DNA of 64,000 bases from Mauremys mutica. Its lineage: Eukaryota; Chordata; Testudines; Geoemydidae. The stretch is taken from assembly GCF_020497125.1 (NCBI RefSeq), contig NC_059072.1:69323697-69387696 (forward strand), written 5' to 3'. Below, piece after piece: positions 46,775 to 56,202 of the stretch. The notes beneath the pieces were generated by a model. That model was not told the origin of the DNA. It worked only from the letters and a program-made list of their open reading frames with translations, and did no database searches. Positions within the stretch are counted from its first letter, which is position 1. The number at the start of each line of letters is the position of its first letter. Both the position numbers and the translations under genes were made by a program.

Positions 46775-47752
46775 AAATAAATTTGTTAGACTCTAAGGTG
46801 CCACAAGTACTCCTGTTCTCAAAACTGGGTGGCTGGGCAACAAAATGGCATATGAAATTTGATGTTGATAAATGCAAACTAATGTACATTGGAAAACATG
46901 TATACTATGTATACTAAATGATGGGATCTAAATTAGCTGTTACCACTCAAGAAAGAGATCTTGGAGTCATTGTGGATAGTTCTCTGTAAACATCCACTCA
47001 ATGTGCAGCAGCAGTCAAAATAGCTAACAGAATGTTCAGAACCATTAGGAAAGGGATAGATAATAAGACAGTAAATATCATATTGCCACTATATAAATCC
47101 ATGGTACGCACACACTGTGAATTGCTGCATGCAGTTCTGTTAATCCCATCTCAAAAAAGACATATTCAAATTGGAAAAGGTACAGAGAAGGGCAACAAAA
47201 ATAATTACGAGTATGGAACAGCTTCAGTATGAGGTGAGACTAAAAAGAATGGGATATTTCATCTAGGCAAAGAGACTAAGGGGAGATATGCTAGATGTAT
47301 ATAAAATAATGAAAAGCATGGAGGAAGTGAATAAGGAAGTGTCATTTACCCCTTCACATAACACAAGAACCAGAGGTCACCCAATGAAATTAATAGGCAG
47401 CAGATTTAAAACAAACAGAAGGAAGTACTTCTTCATACAACGCATAGTCAACCTCTGGGACATATAGCCAGGGAATGTTGTGCAGGCAAAAAGTATAACT
47501 GGGTTAAAAAAATTAGATAAATTCATGGAAGATAGCTCCATCAATGGCTATTAGCCAATATGGTCAGAGAAGCAACCCATGTTTTGGCTGTTCCTAGCCT
47601 CTGACCGCCAGAAGCTGGAAGTGGACTAAAGGGGATGGCTCACTCGATGATTGCCCTGTTCTGTACATTCCCTCTGAAGCACCTGGCATTGGCCACTGTT
47701 AGGCTAGGTGGACCATTAGTCTGACCCAGTATGGCCATTCTTATGTTCTTAT

Positions 47753-48208
47753 ATTCATAACAGTAATTGGTGACTATGAACTTGTACAATGCCTACCACA
47801 ATGTAAATGTTCTGTACTTAGTTTGATGTAAAGGTTAATCACCAAAGGCAGGCAGTAGTTTTATTATGTATTTAACAGTTCTAAGATTCTTAACCCTAAT
47901 TTCAAATGCAAAGAAGTGGTGCTTGTGAAATCCAGATTAATTTAAAGTTAGTGTACAGGAAGGACAAGAGAGGATTTGATCCACAGGTGCAAGATTATGA
48001 AGAATATGAAGAACATAAAAAATAAGTTCTTTCTTGCTGTTCTGGTTTCCTGATATCCCTAAGTCCCACTTCCTGGGGTAAGCAATTTTATTGCGGGTTC
48101 TCCAGCTAATGGCTATCCCAAGCCAAGAGGTACAGAGAGGTAATGCACCTTATTGCTGTATTAGCTTTCCATGAGTAATTCATTGATGCTGCTTGGCGTA
48201 CGGATGAG
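47753..48208. other. No gene recognised
   Basis: No named repeat or domain-bearing frame. Confidence 0.4.
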
Positions 48209-49600
48209 GGATGCAATCCACAAAGGGACTTGAACATTGCAATGCTGAAAGTCATGGTGCATAACTTTTAGGCACATTAGAAAGTGACAGGAAAACTGAG
48301 ATCCACAATGTCTGAGTTAGGCAGTTAGGGTCCTTTGTATAATAAATGGAGAGAGATAGATACATAGATTCCAAAGCCAGAAGGGACCATTGTGATCATG
48401 TAGGCTAATCTTCTGTATAACACAGGCCATAGACGTTCCCAAAATAACTCCTAAAGCAGAACTTGTAGAAAAACTTCCAGTCTTGATTTACAAATTGCTA
48501 GTGATGGAGAATCCACCATGACCCCTGGTAAATTGTTCTGATTTTTTTTACATGTTTCAATCAAGCAGACCATGCTGTGATACCTTGACCCTCAAAAGTG
48601 CCTTGGAATGCGATCCACAAAAGCCAGCATTGCTAGGCAACTCCTTGTCTAAGACAGCTAATGAGAGATGCTGATAAGCTAAGCCCATCCCTTTCTCAGA
48701 TATAGGCACCTAAGTCCAAGCTGCAGAAAGAAGCTGAGCTCTGCTAGCGAGCCACTAACAGGAACCCCTCTCCTGGGTTAGGCACCTGTGTAGTTTTTTG
48801 CAGGAATGAGTTAGGTGCCTGCATCCCTCTACACAAAAGAGCCAGAGGAAGAGGTTGGAGCACTCACCTGGGATGTTGGAAACCCAGTTTCAATTTGTCC
48901 CTCCAGCAGAGGGGGGAGGGAAAGGAGTGGAACTGGGGGTCTCCCACATCTCAGGACAGTACTGTAACCACTCAGCTATGGGATATTCTGATATAGAGGT
49001 TCCCTTACTCTTTCCTGTTGAAGCTGTTCCACTGTGGTTAAATAACAAAAGTGACTAGAGTAGGGTACATGGCCCAGGGTCTCTTGCCCCCCATAAGGGT
49101 GCCCTAACCACAGGACAAGAGAGTCATTCCTGCTTTCTCTCTGGCCCATCAAATCTTTAAGGTGAATTCTCTAACCACTGAGCTAAAAGTTAGCAGATGA
49201 GCACCACCACAGGGCACAACCCGGTAGGTGTGCTCAAAGGGTGCCTTCAGGATTGGGCCTGTTAGCTGCAAAACACTTGTCTTCTCCTGGTTTGTGAATC
49301 ATTCTGGGCATAGTTGCCTCAATGCCTAGAGTGAGGATGCCATGTACAGGCCCAGTTGAGGTGCCTAGGAAATTTTTACTTTGAAAAACTTAGGTGCCAA
49401 GTGATATTAGGACCTACAAGGTTAATTGGTAGTTTTATGAATTGCAGTGGGGGATTTGGGCACCTAAAACAGGATTTTGTGGCCTAAATCTGGATTTAGG
49501 TGTTTAAGTAGTTTTTTGGATTTCTCCCACTGTGTATGTGTCTCCTCTCCCACTGGCCTTGCTACTCCTCACCTAGCATATTCACTGCCTGCTTCCTTCC
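48209..49600. repeat. Long palindromic repeat, copy 2
   Basis: It shares ordered words with copy 1: 'aatccacaaagggactt' (48216), AACTTTTAGGCACATTAG, tRNA-promoter-like 'ggttggagcactcacctggg' (48853) with 'aacccagtttcaatttgtccc', TCTCTCTGGCCCATCAAAT (49137), and 'tttgtgaatcattctgggc' in inverse sense (about 49290). A CR1 end is inserted at 48362. Confidence 0.5.
48362..48600 (-). mobile_element. CR1 3' end fragment
   Basis: 'tacatagattccaaagccagaagggaccattgtgatca' through 'gatggagaatccaccatgacccctgg' is the reverse complement of a CR1 3' region. Confidence 0.85.
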
Positions 49601-49607
49601 TCTACAC

Positions 49608-49800
49608 CAGGGATCGGCAACCTTTGCCACACGGCTCGCCAGGGTAAGCCCCCTGGCGGGCCAGGCCAGTTTGTTTACCTGCCACGTCCACAGGTTCGGC
49701 TGATCGTGGCTCCCACTGGCTGTGGTTCGCGGTCCCAGGCCAATGGGGGCTGCTGGAAGCGGCATGGGCCGAGGGATATGCTGCCTGCCGCTTCCCATCA
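49608..49800. mobile_element. hAT MITE, left half only
   Basis: The left end CAGGGATCGGCAACCTTTGC and interior GGCGGGCCAGGCCAGTTTG.. are related to the element at 40314. The copy stops near 49800 without the right terminus, and no duplication is found. Confidence 0.85.
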
Positions 49801-50298
49801 CAGTGTTGGCTAAGTGTAATTAGGGAGGGCTTTATCTGAAACAAGTGAAGCACCAGCTGCTAGTCACTTTTGGAGACTGTGGGCTTGCCTACACTTGCAA
49901 ATGTGCAGTGCTGGGAGTTACAGCTGTCTTCGTACAGCTGTGTAGGGAAAGTGCTGGAGTGTGGCCACACTGACAGCTACCAGCGCTGCAGTGTGGCCAC
50001 ATTTGCAGCATTTGCAGCGCTGTTGGGAGTGGTGCATTATGGGCAGCTATCCCACAGAGCACCTCGTCCCATTTTGGCGCCGTGGGTTGTGGGAAGGGGA
50101 CGGAAGGGTGCGGGTCATTCCACTTCCTGTCCCAACGCCCCGTGATGCATCGCTTCACATCCCAGCAGTCACTGTTTTTCCGTCCACATTTGGCGCCATT
50201 GTGACTCTCCCAACGGTTTCTGTGCAGCGCGATTTCTGTGGGAAATAGAGCCCGAACTGCTGAGGAATATGCTGATGAGTCTCGCCAGCACATGACGT

Positions 50299-51490
50299 TT
50301 GGCAGTTGAACTATTCCTTCAGCTCCAAAGTGACAGTGAGGAGTCCGACGATGATGATATCGAGTCGCCTGACGCGTATGACACTAAATAGCTTATGGCA
50401 TTCATGGACATGCTCAGCACCGTGGAACGCTGCTTTTGGGCTCGGGAAACAAGCACTGAGTGGTGGGATCACATCGTCAGGGAAGTCTGGGATGTCGAGC
50501 AGTGGCTGCAGAACTTTTGGATGAGAAAAGCCATTTTCATGGGACTGTGTGCTGAGCTCGCCCCCACCCTGTGGCACAAGGACATGAGATTGAGAGCTGC
50601 CCTGCCACTGGAGAAGCGGGTGGCTATTGCAATCTGGAAGCTGGCAACTCCAGACAGCTACCGATCGGTCGGGAACCAGTTTGGAGTAGGAAAGTCGACC
50701 ATTGGAATTGTGTTGATGCAAGTTTGCCGGGCCATTAATCGCATCCTGCTAAGAAGAACCGTGACTCTGGGGAACGTGCAGGACATTGTGGATGGCTTTG
50801 CACAAATGGGTTTCCCTAACTGTGGAGGGGCGATAGATGGGACGCATATTCCTATTCTGGCCCCCCCCCACCTAGCATCCGAGTACGTTAATTGGAAGGG
50901 GTATTTCTCTATGGTTCTCCAGGCGCTTGTGGATCACTGTGGGCGTTTCATTGACATTAACACAGGCTGGCCTGGAAAGATGCATGATGCACGCATCTTT
51001 CGGAACAGTGGCCTGTTCAGGAAGATGCAGGCCGGGACTTTTTTCCCAGACCGGAAGATCACAGTAGGGGACGTCGAAATGCCCATTGTGATTCTTGGAG
51101 ACCCCGCTTACCCGTTAATGCCATGGCTCATGAAACCGTAGACAGGGAAGCTTGACAGGAGCAAGGACCGGTTCAACTACAGGCTAAGCCGGTGCTGAAT
51201 GACTGTGGAGTATGCTTTTGGCTGTTTAAAAGGGCGCTGGCGATCTCTGTATGGGAAGCTAGACTTGGGGGGAAAGCATCGTCCCTGCGGTTATATCCAC
51301 GTGCTGTACCCTCCATAATATTTGTGAAGGGAAGGGTGAAACATTCAGTCAGGCATGGACCGCCGAGGTTCAACGCCTGGAGGCTGAATTTGCACAGCCA
51401 GAGAGCAGGGCTACTAAAGAGGCCCAGCACAGGGCTACAAGGATTAGGGATGCCTTGAGGGAGGAATTTGAGGCTGAGAGCCAACAGTAA
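50299..51490 (+). pseudogene. PIF/Harbinger DDE transposase (HARBI1-like), disabled
   Basis: It would cut and join the element ends, needing the Myb-like partner for nuclear import and DNA binding in studied members. An acidic segment (SDSEESDDDDIESPDAYDT) from about 50330 precedes an in-frame TAG at 50389-50391. The main open segment is 50395-51141. It shows a helix-turn-helix-like region (VGNQFGVGKSTIGIVLMQV) and the catalytic blocks GGAIDGTHIPIL (first Asp) and PGKMHDARIFRNSGLF (second Asp). TAG at 51139 and TGA shortly after (about 51196) interrupt the frame before MTVEYAFGCLKGRW, which carries the catalytic Glu. A frameshift near 51320 follows, and the C-terminal coding trace (ATRIRDALREEFEAE in another frame) ends near 51490. 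It sits just inside the left terminus and converges on the Myb-like gene. Confidence 0.95.
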
Positions 51491-51696
51491 TGTGTGTTGC
51501 CTTCCACGGGAGTGAAGTGCAGTGGTTACAATGTTAGTAGGAATCTATTTTTCCTAAAAGGATTTGCAGTGCCTGTTTCTTTCCTGGGCTACGGTATCTT
51601 TCAATTTCTGCAATAATATAGACTGTTTTCAAAGCCAAGAATTCATTTATTGAAAAGAAAATAACTTTCTTGACAGACACACAACATTTTGGGAAC

Positions 51697-52236
51697 CTAA
51701 AAGAGCAGGGGGGTGGGGTGGTGAACTGTACACTCACAGGTTTGAATATGTCCTGTCTGGAGTGCTGTGCAATGAGTGCTGCACTTCAGAATGAAAATAC
51801 TGCATGGTGATGGGGGTTGAGTGCAGAGGGTAAGGGTCGAAGTTCTCAGGGCTGGTTGGTGAACGTACAGGTGTTGGGGGCAGCTGGTGGTGGTAAGAAC
51901 CTGGATGCTGGGGAAGGGGGTTTGGAGCTGACATTGGGACACAAGGGAAAGAGCTTTGGGACGGGGCGGGGGGCCGGCATGGTAGTGCTCTGCCTGCATG
52001 GCTACGAGTGACTGGATAGAGTCTGCTTGGCGCACCAGGATGCTTATCAGCTGCTTTGTGCTTTTCTTCTTAGCCGCTGCATTTCTCTGGCGGATCCTGC
52101 TTTCCCTTTCCCTCCAGTCCTGCAGTTTTTTCCTCCAGTCCTGCAGTTTTTTATTCTCTCTGGCAGACTGATCCATAACTGCTTTCAGCATGTCTTCTTT
52201 GCCTTTTCGCGGCTTCTTCCTGAGGTTTTGTAGCCT
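51697..52236 (-). pseudogene. Harbinger Myb-like partner: C-terminal exon
   Basis: The minus frame begins after a likely acceptor (..CTGCTCAG at 52244-52237) with RLQNLRKKPRKGKEDMLKAV. A basic, coiled-coil-like stretch follows (WRERESRIRQRNAAAKKKST, then KQLISILVRQADSIQSLVAM), then a Pro/Ser/Thr-rich tail to the stop near 51697. A 21-bp direct duplication (52119-52160 region) repeats KLQDWRK within the helix. The exon 1 and exon 2 phases I derive (1 and 0) do not match, so a border is misplaced or an indel is present. Confidence 0.8.
52119..52160 (-). repeat. 21-bp in-frame tandem duplication in the Myb-like gene
   Basis: CTCCAGTCCTGCAGTTTTTT occurs twice in succession, adding seven codons (KLQDWRK repeated) without breaking the frame. 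Confidence 0.85.
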
Positions 52237-52435
52237 CTGAGCAGTCGATGATACGGGCAGTCCAGCAGTCAAGGACACTTTTCAAAAGGCAAAAATGGCA
52301 ACAGTTAACAGAGGCAGCATTGTTTATAATCTCATCCAGACAGTTATTCCCACACAGTGAAGGAGTTTACAGTCTTCACTTTAGCATACTTTTCCCATAC
52401 CAAACAGAGCGCACATAACCCACAGGAGCCACGAA

Positions 52436-52854
52436 ATGGTGAGTAAGGGGGACTGATTGCTTCAGGGCTGTGCAGGGGTTTCTGTGCATTGGGGACAGCA
52501 AACAGCTACAGGGGGCATCTGCACTGAACACTCTCCCAACATTTTCCACAGGAGTTAATCCTGGAAGATATCTCGCTGCTGCGGATCACCTGGGAAGAGC
52601 GGGAGGGTCTTCTACAGCAATGCGGATTCCGCCCTGGCCCCTATGCAGCTTGCCTGTGTGCAGCAATGGTTCCCCCACCCCTCACGGCACAGTGGCGCAG
52701 ATGCATTAGCCTGGCTGGGACAAGGACCACAGTGGCTCTCCCTATAAACTTGCGCAAACGCATTGCCCATGCTCTGGCTGAAACTTTTGAAGAGATTACC
52801 GAGGCCGATTACAGCGACGTGATAGACCACATCAATGGGCTATTCCACATATAG
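52436..52854 (+). CDS. Unassigned spliced frame inside the Harbinger element (101 codons)
   Basis: I do not recognise a family. Reading + strand: ATG at 52436-52438 lies directly against a consensus donor (ATG|GTGAGTAAG). A 113-bp intron (52439-52551) ends in a pyrimidine-rich acceptor (CATTTTCCACAG). Exon 2 (52552-52852) is open for 100 codons to TAG at 52852-52854. A poly(A) signal AATAAA follows at 52912-52917. The N-terminal part reads MELILEDISLLRITWEERE, the middle has RTTVALPINLRKRIAHALA, and the end TFEEITEADYSDVIDHING; the ends are acidic and the centre basic. It lies in the predicted intron of the Myb-like gene on the opposite strand. Alternatives: a terminal exon of the transposase transcript, or a chance frame. 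The start is chosen because the splice joins ATG in frame. Confidence 0.5.
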
Positions 52855-52911
52855 GCATGCATGCATGCAGCCCTAACGTCCCCTCCTCTCCCGAAACATT
52901 TCCATCCTGAA

Positions 52912-52917
52912 AATAAA
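52912..52917 (+). terminator. Poly(A) signal AATAAA for a + strand transcript
   Basis: Canonical hexamer 58 bp after the stop of the unassigned frame, and 9 bp from the donor of the convergent Myb-like gene. Confidence 0.55.
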
Positions 52918-52927
52918 AGCCGCTTAC

Positions 52928-53444
52928 CGCTCCTCTGCTTGTCCTTCACCAAGTACCGGCTGCTGCGACTGGCTACCTTCCTCCTGGCTTGAGAAGAGCT
53001 CCTGGCTGCATGCCTCCTGGGACTCTGGGGTGTCTCCCCCCACCCCAGAACCCTCACTCTCGGTTTCCTCCCCCCTTCCTTTTCCCCCCCCTCCCCTCGC
53101 TCTGAAGTGTCCATCGTGGTCGTCGGATTGGCAGTGGGGTCACCCCCAAGTATCGCGTCCAGCTCCTTGTAAAAACGGCAGGTCGTGGGGGCAGCGCCGG
53201 AGCGGATGTTTCCCTCGCGGGCTTTGCAATAGACACTCCGCAGCTCCTTCACTTTAACCCTGCACTGCACCGTGTCCCGGTCATGGCCTCTTTCCATCAT
53301 GGCCCTTGATATCTGCCCATAGGTATCGTAATTCCTACGGCTGGAGCGCAGCTGTGACTGCACAGCTTCCTCACCCCAAACACTGATGAGGTCCAGCAAC
53401 TCGCCATTACTCCATGCTGGGGCTCGTTTGGCACGTGGAGGCAT
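52928..53444 (-). pseudogene. Harbinger Myb/SANT-like partner: N-terminal exon
   Basis: In studied Harbinger elements the Myb-like protein binds the transposon ends and brings in the transposase. The start MPPRAKRAPAWSNGELLDL at 53444 is preferred over an upstream ATG at 53492 because the family begins just before the trihelix. The domain runs from residue 10 to about 95: AWSNGELLDLISVWGEEAV, then RNYDTYGQISRAMMERGHD, VQCRVKVKELRSVYCKARE and CRFYKELDAILGG. A Gly/Glu-rich then basic segment follows. The exon ends at a good donor (GCG|GTAAGC, GT at 52927-52926). It is open throughout, so better preserved than the transposase. Confidence 0.88.
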
Positions 53445-53837
53445 GGTCACCTGGAAAGATTCACTAATTGCACTCCACACCTGGCTGAGCAAACAGGAAG
53501 GGGATTTTTAAAATTCCCGGGGCATTTAAAGGGTGGGTCACCTGAGGCCAGGGCAGTAGAGTGCGAACTGATGAGCAGAGTGGCTGAACAGGCATTCTGG
53601 GATACCTCCGAATACCTCTGGAGGCCAATAACAGCGCTTTTGGTGGCCACACTGGCGGAGCAGCACTGCATCACCAGCGCTGCAATAGTTATACCCGAGG
53701 CAGAGCAGGAGTACAGCCAGCGCTGCAGCCAGGGAGATGCAGCGTTGTGTGTGCCTTGCAAGTGTGGATGGTGAATAAGTTGCAGTGCTGTAAACCCACC
53801 ACCAGTGCTGCAACTCTCCAGTGTAGCCAAGCCCTGT

Positions 53838-54770
53838 GAATGGATCAGTGATCTGATCCAGTTTGGAGAACCCTATGTTCCTTTTTTATTGGATCTGAGA
53901 TACGGGACAGTTGTTTACTTAGAATATTACGTACCTGAAGATGCCAAAGGTATAAAAAAAATCCATACTGCTCCAAACCTCCAAACATTTGCCCTTACTG
54001 AAGTCAATGGGAATTTTGCCAATGGCTTTAGTAGGATAAGGCCCTTAGCTGGAAACATACTAACAGTGGTAAGAAAATTGTTATTTTAACAGGCAATTCA
54101 CTGAAAATGTTCCTAGGTTTTAGAAATAATCTGATCAAGCTTTAGATGGGAAGAGAGTATCAAAAATCAAAATGTCTATATAACAAGATCCTTCTGCTTC
54201 AATTGTTTCTTGAAGAATTAATGCAGAGCAAAAATATTATTCAGCATAAGTGAGTACAAGGATTTGTTTTAATCCGATCATTAAAAAAAAACCAGTCAAA
54301 CATAGTTAATTCTCCCTGTCTAAGGTTGATGTAAATGGTGAGTCTATCCATAGCATGCATGTATTTTGCCTTGTTAATGTACAGTTTTTTTCCTAATGTT
54401 TTTTAACCTACATGAAAAAAGCATGAGCAAAGTAGCAAGGATAAAGGGATTGTAATGATCATCACAAGCCTTCACCATCGGGGAGATGAAAATCAAATAC
54501 ACCAAATCAATTGGTAACCAAACTGCTTTTTTGTTGGGAAGATTCATTGAAGTGTTAATGAGTTTCCAGACCTTTACCTCTTAGCTGCCAGGATTACTCT
54601 TCCTATGGTGTTTCACCTCTGGGGAGACAGAGTTAAGTTACACTGTTGGGAATGACAGTGGATTTGTTTGGCCAGTGTTTTGTACACATTGCATGTATTG
54701 CAATGACCTTTATGCACCTCCTTGCCCCCTGCTGAAGGTAGCAATGGCAGAAGGATTTAGAATAGAAAAT
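53838..54770. other. No gene recognised
   Basis: Short frames only. Foldback-like words ('actgaagtcaatgggaattttgcc', 53997-54020) are present without paired arms. Confidence 0.4.
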
Positions 54771-54775
54771 AAGAG

Positions 54776-55313
54776 TGTAATAGGATGGCCTTCCCTGTAA
54801 GACTCACTTGAGAGGAATCAGGTGATTTCTCGTATACAGCAGCTGGAAGGTGCATTGAGAGAAAGGAAGGAATGTTCATAATTCACTGTAAGCAGAGACT
54901 GCTAGGAGTGAGCAGACTCCAGCTGAATGAAGACTCCAGCTAGGAAGGGCTGCAAGTCCTGAACAAACAGGGGAAAGAGTGCAAATGCTCTCCAGGCAGG
55001 GAGGCTTGGGAGAGACCCTGGGCAACCAGAGGGGTAAACAGAAGGGACTGCAAAGCTCTCCAGATAGAATGGCCTGGGAGTAGGATGAGGACATCTTTGG
55101 TGTTGTATCTCAAGTTTGGACTCTCAGTTTTATTCTGAGTTTATTTTCTGTGAATAAACCCAGACCCCAGGGAGAGGGGTTTCTTGACCACTTACAGTTG
55201 TGGAGCATCTGCATAAGGGATCCTGAAGAGGGGTAAACAGAGACAGGGTGCTACAGAGTGACATCTGGCTATGGGGGCGGGGAGGTTCTCAGGAGGTGGC
55301 TGACCCTATTACA
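54776..55313 (+). mobile_element. Solo LTR, 538 bp
   Basis: Ends TGTAATAGG and CCTATTACA are a perfect 9-bp inverted pair. The 5-bp duplication AAGAG (54771-54775 and 55314-55318) is exact. A poly(A) signal AATAAA lies at 55153-55158. No internal coding region. Confidence 0.88.
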
Positions 55314-55318
55314 AAGAG

Positions 55319-55859
55319 GCAGATAGGTGAGATCAAAATGAGGCACTTTCAGGATTAGTTTTGTCAGCAATAACCTATTTTCAGCATGAACCACCTGTAA
55401 ATTAAAAATTCATTATAGTGATTATTTACCATCTTAAACACAGTTGAATGTGTTTTAACAATATTCACAGATGATGGCTTAAATGTCACTAGTATAAAAA
55501 GCGTGCTCATTGCTGTTAAATCTAATCCCTTCATGCTTATCGCCAATCCCCAGTCTAGCAGCAGTGTTTGAAAACATTCCAGTGCTAATCTCTCAGGGTC
55601 TAATTAGCATACATGAATTGCTTGAGGTCCAGATGTGCAGGTAATGAAAGACATTTTAGCAGCTAGAAGGTAAATTGATATGTGTACGTGATTCTATGAT
55701 CATTTACAAATGACCTGTGGTCTTTTCTTTGTTCAGCCTTGCTCCATAGTAATGCCCATGGGCAACACTGACCCCTTCTGATGTTAGCAGCATAGATCAG
55801 TTCTCCAGCTAGTGAGTTCATTCAAAATAATCGTTGTCGCTACAGAACTCCTTGTGGTC
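55319..55859. other. No gene recognised
   Basis: Unremarkable DNA between the solo LTR and the Tx1-like LINE. Confidence 0.4.
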
Positions 55860-56202
55860 AATGTGGACAATCAAGACCACTTAGAGCAACCTCTCCTTTT
55901 TGCTATGTTCTTGGAAGCCTTGCTACTATCTGGGCTGAGTCCTTGGGAAATGGGGTGCTTTCCCTGTCATGCAGGGGGGCCATGCTCACTTTGCTGCCTA
56001 AGAAGAGGGACTTTCATGACCTAAGGAACTGGCAGCCAGTTTCACTCCTCAGCATGCACTACATGGTTATAGCAAAAGCTATCTCACTGTACCTGGAACC
56101 CATACTGACAGATGTTACCTACCTTGACCAGACCTACATGGTCCTGGGCCAGACCATCTTTGATAACCTCTATCTGGTACCGGACCTACTCCATCTTGTG
56201 AG
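55860..56202 (+). pseudogene. Tx1-like RT, fingers region
   Basis: One frame reads LLFAMFLEALLLSGLSP. After a shift, a second reads AMLTLLPKKRDFHDLRNWQP, VSLLSMHYMVIAKAISLYLE, then DQTYMVLGQTIFDNLYLV. The LLPKKGD..RNWRPVSLL and DQTYxVxGRxIFDNL blocks are characteristic of Tx1/L1-type LINE reverse transcriptases. Confidence 0.8.

Larger units (their letters stand above)
44960..46817 (+). mobile_element. Penelope-like retroelement, 5'-truncated
   Basis: Flanked by an exact 9-bp duplication, CTCAAAACT (44951-44959 and 46818-46826). It contains a reverse transcriptase part, a linker, a GIY-YIG endonuclease part and a non-coding 3' tail ending 'ggtgccacaagtactcctgtt'. It is interrupted by a tRNA-SINE (45726-45916). 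Stops and frameshifts occur in the linker. Confidence 0.92.
43700..47752 (+). mobile_element. CR1 LINE, 5'-truncated, carrying nested hAT, Penelope and SINE insertions
   Basis: CR1 pieces lie at 43700-43813 (frame NKSPGPYSVHSRVLKEL), 44320-44950 (LVPVLGLVLFNIFINDLEKG-like block and KFADDTKF, the catalytic FADD intact), and 46827-47752 ([18 protein letters not shown], then thumb and 3' UTR ending 'tctgacccagtatggccattcttatgttctta'). The three pieces are collinear in one CR1. The gaps are filled exactly by a hAT element (43814-44311) and a Penelope element (44960-46817). Confidence 0.9.
49881..53834. mobile_element. PIF/Harbinger transposon, nearly complete, 3954 bp
   Basis: Terminal inverted repeats GGGCTTGCCTACACT (left) and AGTGTAGCCAAGCCC (right) match at 14 of 15. 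They are flanked by a 3-bp duplication TGT (49878-49880 and 53835-53837). Subterminal regions hold repeated GCAGCGCTG-type words (left about 49982-50025; right about 53680-53730), likely binding sites for the encoded proteins. It encodes a DDE transposase (+), a Myb/SANT-like partner (-) and a third small spliced frame (+). Confidence 0.95.

Noticed and set aside
50311..50721. 136-codon minus frame
   Set aside because: Antisense shadow of the transposase N-terminal region.
52612..52830. Minus frame opposite the unassigned Harbinger frame
   Set aside because: The + strand has a start, splice sites, a longer open exon and a poly(A) signal; the minus frame has none and lies in the predicted Myb-like intron.
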